DNA of 64,000 nucleotides, taken from positions 45,316 to 109,315 of the forward strand of contig JAFUKG010000030.1 of NCBI GenBank assembly GCA_017467865.1, in the 5' to 3' direction. Made by a program: the position numbers and the translations under genes. The stretch's first letter is position 1, and each line of letters begins with the position of its first letter. Under the pieces are notes generated by a model that did not search any database, was not told the DNA's origin, and saw only the letters and a program-made list of their open reading frames with translations. Shown piece by piece: positions 34,921 through 43,579 of this stretch. The stretch comes from Clostridia bacterium. GTDB lineage: Bacteria > Bacillota > Clostridia > Oscillospirales > SIG627.

Positions 34921-34942
34921 AAAAAAGCACTTTCGGGCTTTT

Positions 34943-36715
34943 TTAAATATCGTATTTGATTTCAAATTTGCTCTTCCACTGTGCGCACTGTGCGGTGAAG
35001 TCGGAGTCGGGCTCTGTTTTGACAGAGTGAAGATATTCGTGAGTATCGAAGGTTCCGTGAGCGGCTTCTATCATAGCAACCGCTATGTTTGAGCAGTGGT
35101 CTGAAATTCTTTCACAGTTAGTTAATAGGTCGGTGAGAACAAACCCGAGCTCAATAGTACAGCTTCCTTTTTGAAGTCGGGAGATATGTCTCGTTCTTAT
35201 CTCGTTAATGAGAGTGTCGATGACCTGTTCAAGAGGCTCAATGGTTTTTGCAAGTGCCAAATCTCCCGTCTGGAATGCGCGGGTGGTATTTGACAGTATT
35301 TGAGTTACCGCCTCGGCAAGAGTTCTCAGCTCGTTTCTCGCCTCGTGAGAGAAGGATATCTTCTTTTCATACATTTCGCGGGACACGTCTACAAGATTTT
35401 CGGCGTGGTCTCCTATACGCTCAAGGTCGGTAATAACGTGGAGAAGAAGAGATACGTTTTTGGCGTCGCTGTCAGAGAGCTGACACTTTGAAAGCTTGAC
35501 GAGATAGGTTCCAAGTCTGTCCTCGTAGTTGTCAAGTACTCCTTCAAGCTCCACAATCTCTTTCGCTTTTTCTTCATCGTATCTTTCAAGAAGCTTCAAC
35601 GAGTCAAGCACCGAGTTTTCGGCAAGAGCACCCATGGTTCTTGAGGTAGAAAGAGCGTTTCCTACTGCAATAGAAGGTACAGTGAGAAGTCTGTCGTCGA
35701 GAAAAGCGGAGTTTTCTTTATCGTCAGAGGTGAGCTCTTCCTTGTCTTTGATAATAATACAAGCGCACTTTTCGAGAAGCTTTGAGAAGGGGAAGAGAAT
35801 AACAGTTGAAATAACGTTGAATATAGAATGAATTACAGCGATGCTGAAGGGCGTTACGGGAGAATTTTCAAAGGTGAATTCCACAAAAACACCTATTACT
35901 GTCCAAAGAGCGAGGAGAATGACTGTGCCTATGATATTGAAGAGCAAATGTACTACCGCTACGCGTCTGGCATTTCTGCTTGCGCCTATTGAAGAAATTA
36001 TAGCGGTGATACAGGTACCGATGTTCTGACCCATGATAATGGGGATAGCGGATGAATAAGTAATTGAGCCGGTCATGGAAAGAGCCTGAAGCACACCCAC
36101 AGATGCCGAAGAGGACTGTATAATAGCGGTGAATATTGCACCTGCAAGAACACCGAGAACGGGATTTGAGAAGGCGGTGAGAATGCTTGCAAACTGCGGC
36201 ATACCCGCCAAAGGCTCAACGGCGCCCGACATAAAGTCCATGCCGTACATAAGCACGGCAAAGCCTACAAACATGGAACCGATATCCTTCTTTGCTTGCT
36301 TTTTAGCTACCATTATCAGAAGAATTCCAATGAAAGCCACAATAGGGGAGAAGCTTTCGGGCTTCATAAGTCTAAGCCAGAAGGAATTACTTTCAATTCC
36401 CGTAAGGCTGAGTAACCACGCCGTAACGGTAGTGCCGATATTTGAGCCCATTGTTATTGAAATCGCCTGAGAAAGTCCCATAATCCCTGAGTTTACAAGA
36501 CCTACAAGCATAACTGTTACTGCAGAGGACGACTGAATGACCGCTGTTATCACAGTACCGAGGGCAAGACCTTTCAAGGGATTTGAGGTGAGCTTTCTGA
36601 GTATTCCCTCTATTTTGCTTCCTGCCAGCTTTTCAAGAGAATTTGACAGGACGTGCATTCCGTAGAGGAATAGAGCAAGTCCGCCAAAGAGACTTATAAC
36701 TGAAAAAATATCCAT
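34943..36715 (-). CDS. Na/Pi cotransporter-family protein with PhoU-like domain
   Basis: 590 residues. About eight to nine membrane segments hold two inverted QSSSA repeats (first at residues 61-65, second in AIIQSSSASVGVLQAL) characteristic of PF02690 sodium-dependent phosphate transporters. The cytoplasmic C-terminus (about 355-550) is a PhoU-like helical domain with ERIGDHAENLVDV and ERISDHCSNIAVA metal-binding repeats. It probably imports phosphate, or in some bacteria exports it. It is last in an operon led by a PhoP/PhoR-like pair, consistent with control by phosphate. Confidence 0.92.
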   Translation of the reverse strand: MDIFSVISLFGGLALFLYGMHVLSNSLEKLAGSKIEGILRKLTSNPLKGLALGTVITAVIQSSSAVTVMLVGLVNSGIMGLSQAISITMGSNIGTTVTAWLLSLTGIESNSFWLRLMKPESFSPIVAFIGILLIMVAKKQAKKDIGSMFVGFAVLMYGMDFMSGAVEPLAGMPQFASILTAFSNPVLGVLAGAIFTAIIQSSSASVGVLQALSMTGSITYSSAIPIIMGQNIGTCITAIISSIGASRNARRVAVVHLLFNIIGTVILLALWTVIGVFVEFTFENSPVTPFSIAVIHSIFNVISTVILFPFSKLLEKCACIIIKDKEELTSDDKENSAFLDDRLLTVPSIAVGNALSTSRTMGALAENSVLDSLKLLERYDEEKAKEIVELEGVLDNYEDRLGTYLVKLSKCQLSDSDAKNVSLLLHVITDLERIGDHAENLVDVSREMYEKKISFSHEARNELRTLAEAVTQILSNTTRAFQTGDLALAKTIEPLEQVIDTLINEIRTRHISRLQKGSCTIELGFVLTDLLTNCERISDHCSNIAVAMIEAAHGTFDTHEYLHSVKTEPDSDFTAQCAQWKSKFEIKYDI

Positions 36716-36730
36716 TTTACTATCCTTTCT

Positions 36731-37390
36731 TTAGAGCACCTTTTGTCCGTTTATGGTAAGAGAAAAGGTAAGCCCAAGCTTTTCTGCGGCATTTCTGCAC
36801 ATAATCATTCTTCCGAGAAATATTTCAAAGTAATTCATTACCGAGCCAACCGTCGTATCTATTTTAAGACTTAAGGTGATGGTTTTATTTTCGGTGTCGA
36901 TTTCGGTCTTTCCCTCTTCTACCGAATAGTTTACTCTGTCGTGAATATCGAAGGAGGACTTGTCGGTGTTTCTTACCCTTGACCGCCTTACGTCCGTCTT
37001 ATCGGCAAGGATAAGGGCGGCGGCAACGGCGTTTACTGCAACGCCTGTTCCTTCGTCGTGATTGCCTATGGCGGTGACTACCGTTGCGGTGTCCTCCGCA
37101 GGCATACCTAAATTATCAAGTATTCTGAAAGCCATGATAGCACCGCTCTGGGAGTGGTCCTCACGGTTTACAAGGTTTCCTATATCGTGCATATATCCCG
37201 CAATCTTCGCAAGGTCTACTGTGTGAGGGTCATAGCCCAGTGTCTCCAGAATTTTACCGCTGTCTGTCGCTACCTTCACCACGTGAGCAAAGCTGTGCTC
37301 GGTGTAGCCAAGAGAAACAAGAGACTCATCTGCCTTTTTTATATAGGTCTTTATTTCTTCGTTTTTCTTTATGTCTTCAAAAGTTATCAT
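36731..37390 (-). CDS. HD-domain phosphohydrolase
   Basis: 219 residues. The metal site runs HSFAHVVKV...YMHDIGN...GNHDEG, giving the His, His-Asp and downstream His/Asp ligands of the HD superfamily, followed by ILADKTDVRRSRVR, typical of a well-conserved Clostridial HD protein. Substrate not evident: a nucleotide or second messenger is possible. Its ATG directly follows the histidine kinase TAA, and the phosphate transporter follows after 15 bases, so it belongs to the pho operon. Confidence 0.87.
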   Translation of the reverse strand: MITFEDIKKNEEIKTYIKKADESLVSLGYTEHSFAHVVKVATDSGKILETLGYDPHTVDLAKIAGYMHDIGNLVNREDHSQSGAIMAFRILDNLGMPAEDTATVVTAIGNHDEGTGVAVNAVAAALILADKTDVRRSRVRNTDKSSFDIHDRVNYSVEEGKTEIDTENKTITLSLKIDTTVGSVMNYFEIFLGRMIMCRNAAEKLGLTFSLTINGQKVL

Positions 37391-38413
37391 TTAAAATACT
37401 ATCCTTATCGTAGTTCCCTCGCCGAGAGTACTCTTTACCGAAAGACCCGCTCCAAAGAACTTAGCGCCGTGCTTCACAATGGAAAGTCCAAGTCCCGTTC
37501 CGCCAATTTCCTTAGAGTGGCTCTTGTCTGCTCTCCAGAAGCGCTCGAATATGTGAGGAATGTCGTTTTCCGCAATGCCTATACCTGTGTCGCTGACCTC
37601 AAACTCAACGCCGTCAATTCTCTGCTTTATTTTTATATTGACCTCGCCGTTTTGCTTGTTGTATTTTACCGCGTTGTCAAGAATATTGAATATCATCTCT
37701 TCGACGATCTGCTCTCCTCCCGTAATAACGGGTCTGTCTCCCGTAAGGGTGAAGGTGACGTTTTTTTCCTTTGCCTGAAGCTCGAGCTGACCAATTATAG
37801 CTTTCGTCAGGTCGTAGAGGTCGATATCCTCTATCTTCACCTGAATGTCCTTGCCGTCAAGCTGTGAAAGCTTTATTATATCCCCGACAAGTGTTATAAG
37901 GCGGTGGGCTTCATCGTGTATTTTACCTGCGAACTTTGATACGTCTTCTTCCTTTACAAGACCGTCGCGCAGAAGCTCGGAGTACCCCTTGATGCTTGTG
38001 AGGGGAGTTTTGAGCTCGTGGGATACGTTGGCGGTAAAATCCCGCCTTAAGTTGTCCTGCTCCTCGTGAAGCACCTCAATGGATTTAAGTCTGTCAGAGG
38101 TTTCTTTTTCTTTTTTTATTATCTTATTTCTCAATTCAAGAAGCTCATCGTATACGTCGTTTGCATAAGGGTTATCAAGGTCAACAGAGTTTATTTTCTT
38201 TGAAATTCTCTCAGAGGACTTTACTGCCCATATAAGAGACAGAAGTGTTAGTGTCACAATGCCCACCGACAAAAGCCCCACAAAAGCATAACCCACCTTG
38301 AAGTCCATAAGATATATGAGAACGAAAGCCACAGCCGAAAAAAGAAGTGTAAAGGCGGAAACCTTCAAAGATACGTTCAATATTTCACGGCTGAGAGTAT
38401 TCTTTTTCTTCAT
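37391..38413 (-). CDS. PhoR-like sensor histidine kinase
   Basis: About 340 residues from the ATG at 38413, behind AGAGG; a longer frame would overlap the response-regulator gene. Two membrane helices (about 15-36 and 40-63) have almost no extracellular loop, then a linker, HisKA with phospho-acceptor His132 in VSHELKTPLTS, and HATPase with NILDNAVKYN, DTGIGI and GTGLGLSIVKHG. The tiny external loop implies that the signal is sensed in or below the membrane, perhaps through the transporter's PhoU domain. Confidence 0.92.
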   Translation of the reverse strand: MKKKNTLSREILNVSLKVSAFTLLFSAVAFVLIYLMDFKVGYAFVGLLSVGIVTLTLLSLIWAVKSSERISKKINSVDLDNPYANDVYDELLELRNKIIKKEKETSDRLKSIEVLHEEQDNLRRDFTANVSHELKTPLTSIKGYSELLRDGLVKEEDVSKFAGKIHDEAHRLITLVGDIIKLSQLDGKDIQVKIEDIDLYDLTKAIIGQLELQAKEKNVTFTLTGDRPVITGGEQIVEEMIFNILDNAVKYNKQNGEVNIKIKQRIDGVEFEVSDTGIGIAENDIPHIFERFWRADKSHSKEIGGTGLGLSIVKHGAKFFGAGLSVKSTLGEGTTIRIVF

Positions 38414-38417
38414 CTTT

Positions 38418-39092
38418 TTACCTCTTTTCGGAAATTTTGTAGCCCACACCTCGCACCGTGTCAATAAGCTCTCCTGCTATTCCAAGTTTTTGCCTCAGGG
38501 TGCGTATGTGTACGTCTACCGTTCTGCTTTCCCCGTCAAAGGAATAGCCCCATATGGTATTGAGAAGCTGGTCACGGGTGAGAACGATGCCTATGTTTTT
38601 CAAAAGCAGAGCCAGTATTTCAAATTCCTTGTAAGTAAGTGTTACCTCTTTTTCATCAACCGTTACGATGTGTCTTTCGGGACAGACGTAGAGAGGACCT
38701 ATCTTGTATTCAAAAAGCTCTTTATCATTTTTGCCTGCTCTTAGCCTTGCTTTGACTCTTGCCACAAGCTCCATTACGCCGAAGGGCTTGGCAATATAAT
38801 CGTCAGCCCCAAGCTCAAAGCCCTGTACCTTGTCGATTTCCGAGCTTTTCGCTGAAAGCATAATGACGGGTATACCCGCAGTGGACGGATTTTTTTTAAG
38901 CTTTTCAAGAATGCTCAGTCCGTCTTCCTCGGGGAGCATAATATCAAGAAGCACCAAAGAGGGAGATTTTTCTTCCATGCCCTTCCAGAATGAGAGAGGA
39001 TTGTCGAAGCTTTTTGCTTCAAGTCCCATATTTGTGAGAGCGTAGGTGACAAGCTCTCTTATATTTTTGTCATCTTCTACGAGATATATCAA
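38418..39092 (-). CDS. PhoB/PhoP-like response regulator
   Basis: 224 residues from TTG at 39092 (reads MIYLVEDDKNIREL), chosen because GGAGG is 8 bases upstream and the receiver domain starts there; an ATG further up adds unrelated residues. Receiver domain: acidic EDD at 6-8, phospho-acceptor Asp50 in VLLDIMLPE, Lys in YIAKPFG. OmpR-type winged helix at the C-terminus with SRTVDVHIRTLRQKLG and the VRGVGYK ending. It should activate the operon and perhaps autoregulate through the TTTAAC repeats upstream. Confidence 0.94.
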   Translation of the reverse strand: MIYLVEDDKNIRELVTYALTNMGLEAKSFDNPLSFWKGMEEKSPSLVLLDIMLPEEDGLSILEKLKKNPSTAGIPVIMLSAKSSEIDKVQGFELGADDYIAKPFGVMELVARVKARLRAGKNDKELFEYKIGPLYVCPERHIVTVDEKEVTLTYKEFEILALLLKNIGIVLTRDQLLNTIWGYSFDGESRTVDVHIRTLRQKLGIAGELIDTVRGVGYKISEKR

Positions 39093-39123
39093 TATAAATA
39101 CCTCCAAAAACGGATTTTGGCAT

Positions 39124-39178
39124 ATTTTAGCAGATGATTTCAAAACTTAGACGAAATTCCGGTTAAATTTATGTTAAA
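39124..39178 (-). promoter_or_regulatory. Candidate PhoP-box promoter
   Basis: On the minus strand two TTTAAC hexamers exactly 11 bases apart (plus positions 39173-39178 and 39162-39167) precede a -10-like TAAAAT (39124-39129) that lacks a good -35. Direct repeats of TT(A/T)ACA-like sequence at this period are how Bacillus PhoP binds. Confidence 0.5.
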
Positions 39179-39220
39179 CTTTTCATTTCCATTATAGTTT
39201 ATTATTAGCATTTTTGCAAG

Positions 39221-39259
39221 AAAAAATAATGCTGTGTGTAAAATATTACACACAGCATT
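39221..39259 (-). terminator. Intrinsic terminator of the glycogen operon
   Basis: A 14-bp stem AATGCTGTGTGTAA/TTACACACAGCATT (39228-39241 with 39246-39259) followed on the minus strand by a T-rich run. It overlaps the stop codon of the GH13 gene. Confidence 0.92.
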
Positions 39260-41072
39260 TTATAATATATGATTTCGGTGGAATTTTTATTCCCTTTACC
39301 GCCTTTTCGCTGTTGCCTATATTAATTGCGACTGTAACGGTGTCCCTGTCTTTCTTACGGCGGTAGATGACACATTCCCCGTCACGGTAGACAAATTCAA
39401 AGGCTCCGTCTTTGAAGCAAGGGTGCTCACGTCTCAGCTTTCCAAGCTCCTTATAGTGCTTTATAAGCTCCTTTTCTTCACGTCCCCAAGGGTAGGGAAG
39501 CCGGCAGAAGGGGTCGTGATAGCCCTCAAGTCCCGCTTCGTCTCCGTAATAGAGCGATGGGAATCCGAAGACAGTATACTGAATGACAGAGGCGATTTTC
39601 AGAAGAGAAAGAGCCTCTTTTCTCTTTTCGGTTGAAAGCCTGAGCACTGCAAGCTCGTCGTTGTCCTTGCCGTCTCCTGCACTCTTGTCGCCAAGCAGTG
39701 TGAGCATTCTTTCGGTGTCATGGGTGGAAATAATGTTCATAAGGGAGTTTGATATTTCAAGAGGGTAGCTTCCGTAAAGCTCGGTGAGAACGTTGTAAAA
39801 GGTTTCGGTGTCACCCTCGGTGAGAAGAGCGAGAATAGCCGAGCGCAGAGGGTAGTTCATAACGCTGTCAAGCTGACCGCCGTGAAAATACTTTCTTCTA
39901 ACTGAATAGGAAACCTTCGTTACGGCGTTTTCCCACACCTCTCCTATAATAGCTTTGTCGCCGTAGCTCTTAACCTCATCGCAGAATTCGTCAAGGAAGG
40001 TGTCCGAAAGCTCATCTGCTACGTCAAGTCTCCAGCCGTCAGCCCCTCTTTCAAGCCATTTTTTTGCAATATTTTGAGTGAAATATCTTCTGCATCCTTC
40101 ATTGTTGTGTTGAAGCCTTGGCATTATTTCAATACCCCACCAAGCCTCATAGCTTTGGGGAAACTCTGTGAAGTTAAACCATTTGTAATAAGGGGAGCTC
40201 TCTGACTGATATGCACCATTTTCGTCATATTCGCCGTAGCGGTTGAAGTAACGGCTGTTGTCTCCCGTGTGATTGAAAACGCCGTCAATAATAACCTTTA
40301 TTCCTTTTTTATGGCACGCTTTGATAAGGGCGTCAAAGGCCTCGTCACCGCCGAGAAGAGAGTCTATCTTCTCATAGTCACCCGTATCGTAGCGGTGATT
40401 TGATACCGATTCAAATATAGGGGATAAGTAGATAATGCTGACACCCAGCGTTTTAAGATAGGGAAGCTTATCAATAATGCCCCAGAGATTTCCCCCAAAG
40501 AAAACGTCGTTTGAAAGAGGGTCGCCTGCCTTTTTTGCATATTGCGGAATGCCGTTGTCCCAATCCTCATTGAGCTTTCCGTGGAGAGTTACTTTTCCCT
40601 GACCTTTACAAAATCTGTCAACGAATATGTGGTACATCACACCGCCCTTCATAAAGTCGGGGGTAGAGAGGGAGGGTGAGTGGACAAGGAGAGTGAATTT
40701 ACTCTCACTTTTATCCGATAGGGTAAAGTCAACGTTGTTAGTGCTGGAAGAAAAGAGGGTGTCGATGCCTCTCAAAAAAAGAAATTCATAAAAATAAAGA
40801 CCTCTTTTTTTAAGGGGGAGAGTCAGAGCATAGGTGTCATTACCAAGATAGGTGTTCTTGAAGTCAAAGGGGAGGTCAAGTGAAGGCTCCCCGTCGGGGT
40901 TTATTCTCAAAACAACACCCGACGCACCAAGCCTTCTTGGTACTTCAAGGGTAAAGGTGAGCCTTTCTCCCTCAGAAAAAGCGCCGAGAAGTGTCACGTT
41001 TTTGGCGTGACACTTCTTTGTAAGGCGTATTTTGATTTCTTTTTCTAAGCTTTTATGGTTAGTTATAATCAT
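39246..41072 (-). CDS. Cytoplasmic GH13 alpha-glucosidase/neopullulanase-type enzyme
   Basis: 608 residues, no signal peptide. An N-terminal beta domain of about 140 residues is followed by the GH13 barrel: VIIDGVFNHTG, GADGWRLDVADE (nucleophile Asp350), AIIGEVWEN (acid/base Glu378) and IISTHDTER (Asp452). The layout matches neopullulanase/cyclomaltodextrinase-like enzymes that trim branched or short alpha-glucans. It is the last gene of the glg operon; its ATG overlaps the glgP stop by one base, so it likely acts on limit dextrins left by the phosphorylase. Confidence 0.92.
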   Translation of the reverse strand: MIITNHKSLEKEIKIRLTKKCHAKNVTLLGAFSEGERLTFTLEVPRRLGASGVVLRINPDGEPSLDLPFDFKNTYLGNDTYALTLPLKKRGLYFYEFLFLRGIDTLFSSSTNNVDFTLSDKSESKFTLLVHSPSLSTPDFMKGGVMYHIFVDRFCKGQGKVTLHGKLNEDWDNGIPQYAKKAGDPLSNDVFFGGNLWGIIDKLPYLKTLGVSIIYLSPIFESVSNHRYDTGDYEKIDSLLGGDEAFDALIKACHKKGIKVIIDGVFNHTGDNSRYFNRYGEYDENGAYQSESSPYYKWFNFTEFPQSYEAWWGIEIMPRLQHNNEGCRRYFTQNIAKKWLERGADGWRLDVADELSDTFLDEFCDEVKSYGDKAIIGEVWENAVTKVSYSVRRKYFHGGQLDSVMNYPLRSAILALLTEGDTETFYNVLTELYGSYPLEISNSLMNIISTHDTERMLTLLGDKSAGDGKDNDELAVLRLSTEKRKEALSLLKIASVIQYTVFGFPSLYYGDEAGLEGYHDPFCRLPYPWGREEKELIKHYKELGKLRREHPCFKDGAFEFVYRDGECVIYRRKKDRDTVTVAINIGNSEKAVKGIKIPPKSYIIKCCV

Positions 41073-43495
41073 TATTTAACTTTCTTCAAATTCCAGAATT
41101 TAGAAGCATATTCCTCGATGCATCTGTCTGCGGCAAAGTAACCCGAGGATGCAACGTTGATAAGCGACATACGGTTCCACTTTTCACGGTCACGGTAGGT
41201 CAATATCGCCTCTCTGTGTGTCAAGTGATAGGACTCGAAGTCGGCAAGACACATATATGGGTCTGCAACGCCGTGAGCGTTGAGAAGATAAGAGGCTATA
41301 TCCGCAAAGGACTCACCTGCAAAGCCCTTGGCAAGGCGGTCTATAATTGCACGGAGTCTGGGGTTTGTGGTGTAATAGTTTGCCGAGTTGTAGCCCGACA
41401 GCCACAAGCTCTCAACCTCACTTGCGGTAAGACCGAAAATAAACATATTTTCACTGCCCGTTGCCGCCTGCATTTCAACGTTTGCGCCATCGAGAGTGCC
41501 GATAGTCAGCGCACCGTTTATCATAAGCTTCATACAACCCGTACCGCTTGCTTCTTTACCTGCAAGAGAAATCTGTTCACTGATTTCGGCAGAGGGTATG
41601 AGCGCTTCGGCAAGGCTTACGTTGTAATCCTCAAGGAAAACAACGCTGAGCTTGTCCTTTATCTTGGGACTCGCTTCTATATCCTTTGACAGACAGCAAA
41701 TAAGCTTGATAATTCTCTTTGCCATATCGTAGCCCGGTGCCGCCTTCGCTCCGAAAATAAAGGTCTGAGGCTGAAGGTCAAGGTCGGGATTGTTTTCAAG
41801 GTCTATATAAAGACCGATGATATTGAGAGCATTGAGAAGCTGACGCTTGTACTCGTGGAGACGCTTTATCTGTACGTCAAACACCGAGTGAGTGTTAAGC
41901 TTCTGCCCTGTCTTATTTGAGATAAGGTTAGCGAAATCAATTTTATTCTGATGCTTTACAGCTCTCAGCTTTTCAAGAACTGCCTTATCGTCGGCAAACT
42001 TTTTAAGTTCTTCGAGCTTTTCGGGCTCTTTTTTGTAGCCGTCACCGATACACTCTTCTATAAGAGATGCAAGTCTGGGATTAGAATAGCAAAGCCAACG
42101 TCTGTGGGCAATTCCGTTAGTTACGTTGTCAAAGCGGCCCGGGTACATCTTATAAAAGGGCTTAAAGGTAGAATCCTTTAAAATCTGTGAGTGAAGCTTT
42201 GATACACCGTTTATAGAGTGGGAGGCAATAACCGAAAGGTTTGCCATTCTTACCTCTCCGTTTGCGATAATGCTCATACTGGAGATAATATCCCAATTTC
42301 CGGGGAATGCTTCCCAAGCCTCACGGCAGAAGCGCTCGTTTATCTCTTTTATAATTGAGTGAATTCTCGGAAGCTTGAGGCGGAATAAGTCCTCATTCCA
42401 CTTTTCAAGAGCCTCGGGCATTACCGTGTGGTTGGTGTAGGATACGGTTTTTGTTACAATATCCCACGCCCTCTCCCAGGTATAGAAGTATTCGTCAATG
42501 AGAATACGCATAAGCTCAGGCACAACAAGGGCAGGGTGGGTATCGTTGATGTGAATTGCCACCTTGTCTGGAAGATTGTCAAGTGTCTTATAAAGCGCCA
42601 TATGGTCGCGGATGATGCTCTGCACCGACGCAGATACCAGGAAGTACTGCTGAGAAAGGCGGAGAAGCTTGCCCTCAGTGTGGTTGTCCGAGGGGTAGAG
42701 CACCTTGGATATAATATCCGCATTGGTGCTTTCTTCAAGAGCCTTTGTATACTGTCCTTGGGTGAAAAGACCCATGTTGAAGTTCTGAATGTCACGTGCC
42801 TTCCACAGTCTGAGTTGGCTTACTGCCTCGGAGTCTGCTCCCGATATCATCATATCATAGGGCACGGCTTCGATTTCCTCGGCATTTTCATAAAGTATTT
42901 CAAGGTGTCCGTCACGCCAGTTTTCAACTACCTTGCCTCCGAATTTAACCTTGTATACTCTGTCTGTACGGGGAACAAGCCAAACCTCTCCTCCGGGAAG
43001 CCATACGTCAGGAAGCTCAAGCTGCATTCCGTCAACTATCATCTGCTTGAAAAGTCCATATTCATAGCAGATAGAAAAGCCCGTGGCGGGATAGTCAAGA
43101 CTTGAAAGAGAGTCCATAAAGCAAGCGGCAAGTCTGCCAAGACCTCCGTTGCCAAGCCCTGCATCGGGCTCACATGAATAAAGCTCTTCAAGGTCGAAGC
43201 CAAGCTCCTTCATTGCTTTCTTGTAGGAATCGGCAAGACCGAGATTGTGGAGATTTGTCTTAAGACTTCTTCCCACAAGAAACTCCATACACATATAGTA
43301 AATGCGCTTTGCGCCTTTATCGTTTACTTTTTTCTTAAAGGCAGCACGCTTTTCAGTAAGAATATTTTTGACGGTTATTGCCGCCGCTTTGTACATCTGT
43401 TCGCAGGAAGCCTCGTCGGGAGAACAGCCGAAATGTCTTTGAAGTACGTTCTCTATCTGTTCTCTTACCTTAGCACTGCTTGTTATTTCGTTCAT
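41072..43495 (-). CDS. glgP: Glycogen/maltodextrin phosphorylase
   Basis: About 807 residues from the ATG at 43495, with GGAGGAA before it. GT35 family, with the PLP site EASGTGCMKLMINGA (Lys656) and all main blocks (EPDAGLGNGGLGRLAACF, DNHTEGKLLRLSQQYF, VAIHINDTHPAL). It removes glucose-1-phosphate from glycogen ends. It sits between the synthesis genes and the debranching-type GH13, separated from glgA by a small repeat (R8). Confidence 0.96.
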   Translation of the reverse strand: MNEITSSAKVREQIENVLQRHFGCSPDEASCEQMYKAAAITVKNILTEKRAAFKKKVNDKGAKRIYYMCMEFLVGRSLKTNLHNLGLADSYKKAMKELGFDLEELYSCEPDAGLGNGGLGRLAACFMDSLSSLDYPATGFSICYEYGLFKQMIVDGMQLELPDVWLPGGEVWLVPRTDRVYKVKFGGKVVENWRDGHLEILYENAEEIEAVPYDMMISGADSEAVSQLRLWKARDIQNFNMGLFTQGQYTKALEESTNADIISKVLYPSDNHTEGKLLRLSQQYFLVSASVQSIIRDHMALYKTLDNLPDKVAIHINDTHPALVVPELMRILIDEYFYTWERAWDIVTKTVSYTNHTVMPEALEKWNEDLFRLKLPRIHSIIKEINERFCREAWEAFPGNWDIISSMSIIANGEVRMANLSVIASHSINGVSKLHSQILKDSTFKPFYKMYPGRFDNVTNGIAHRRWLCYSNPRLASLIEECIGDGYKKEPEKLEELKKFADDKAVLEKLRAVKHQNKIDFANLISNKTGQKLNTHSVFDVQIKRLHEYKRQLLNALNIIGLYIDLENNPDLDLQPQTFIFGAKAAPGYDMAKRIIKLICCLSKDIEASPKIKDKLSVVFLEDYNVSLAEALIPSAEISEQISLAGKEASGTGCMKLMINGALTIGTLDGANVEMQAATGSENMFIFGLTASEVESLWLSGYNSANYYTTNPRLRAIIDRLAKGFAGESFADIASYLLNAHGVADPYMCLADFESYHLTHREAILTYRDREKWNRMSLINVASSGYFAADRCIEEYASKFWNLKKVK

Positions 43496-43516
43496 TAAAT
43501 TCCTCCGTTGCACCAG

Positions 43517-43567
43517 TAGAATGCTGAATGCAGAATTAGGTTATTTTTGCATTCTGCAAAATCTTCA
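43517..43567. repeat. Modular intergenic repeat, short copy R8
   Basis: Left words AGAATGCTGAATGCAGAATTA and core hairpin TTTTGC-ATTCT-GCAAAA (43545-43561). The right end is decayed. Located inside the glycogen operon between glgA and glgP. Confidence 0.65.
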
Positions 43568-43579
43568 TTTTTTAGGTTG

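Noticed and set aside
42428..43105. Long antisense ORF inside glgP
   Set aside because: Lies opposite a highly conserved enzyme gene in a shadow frame; composition reflects codon use of glgP and no ribosome site is present.
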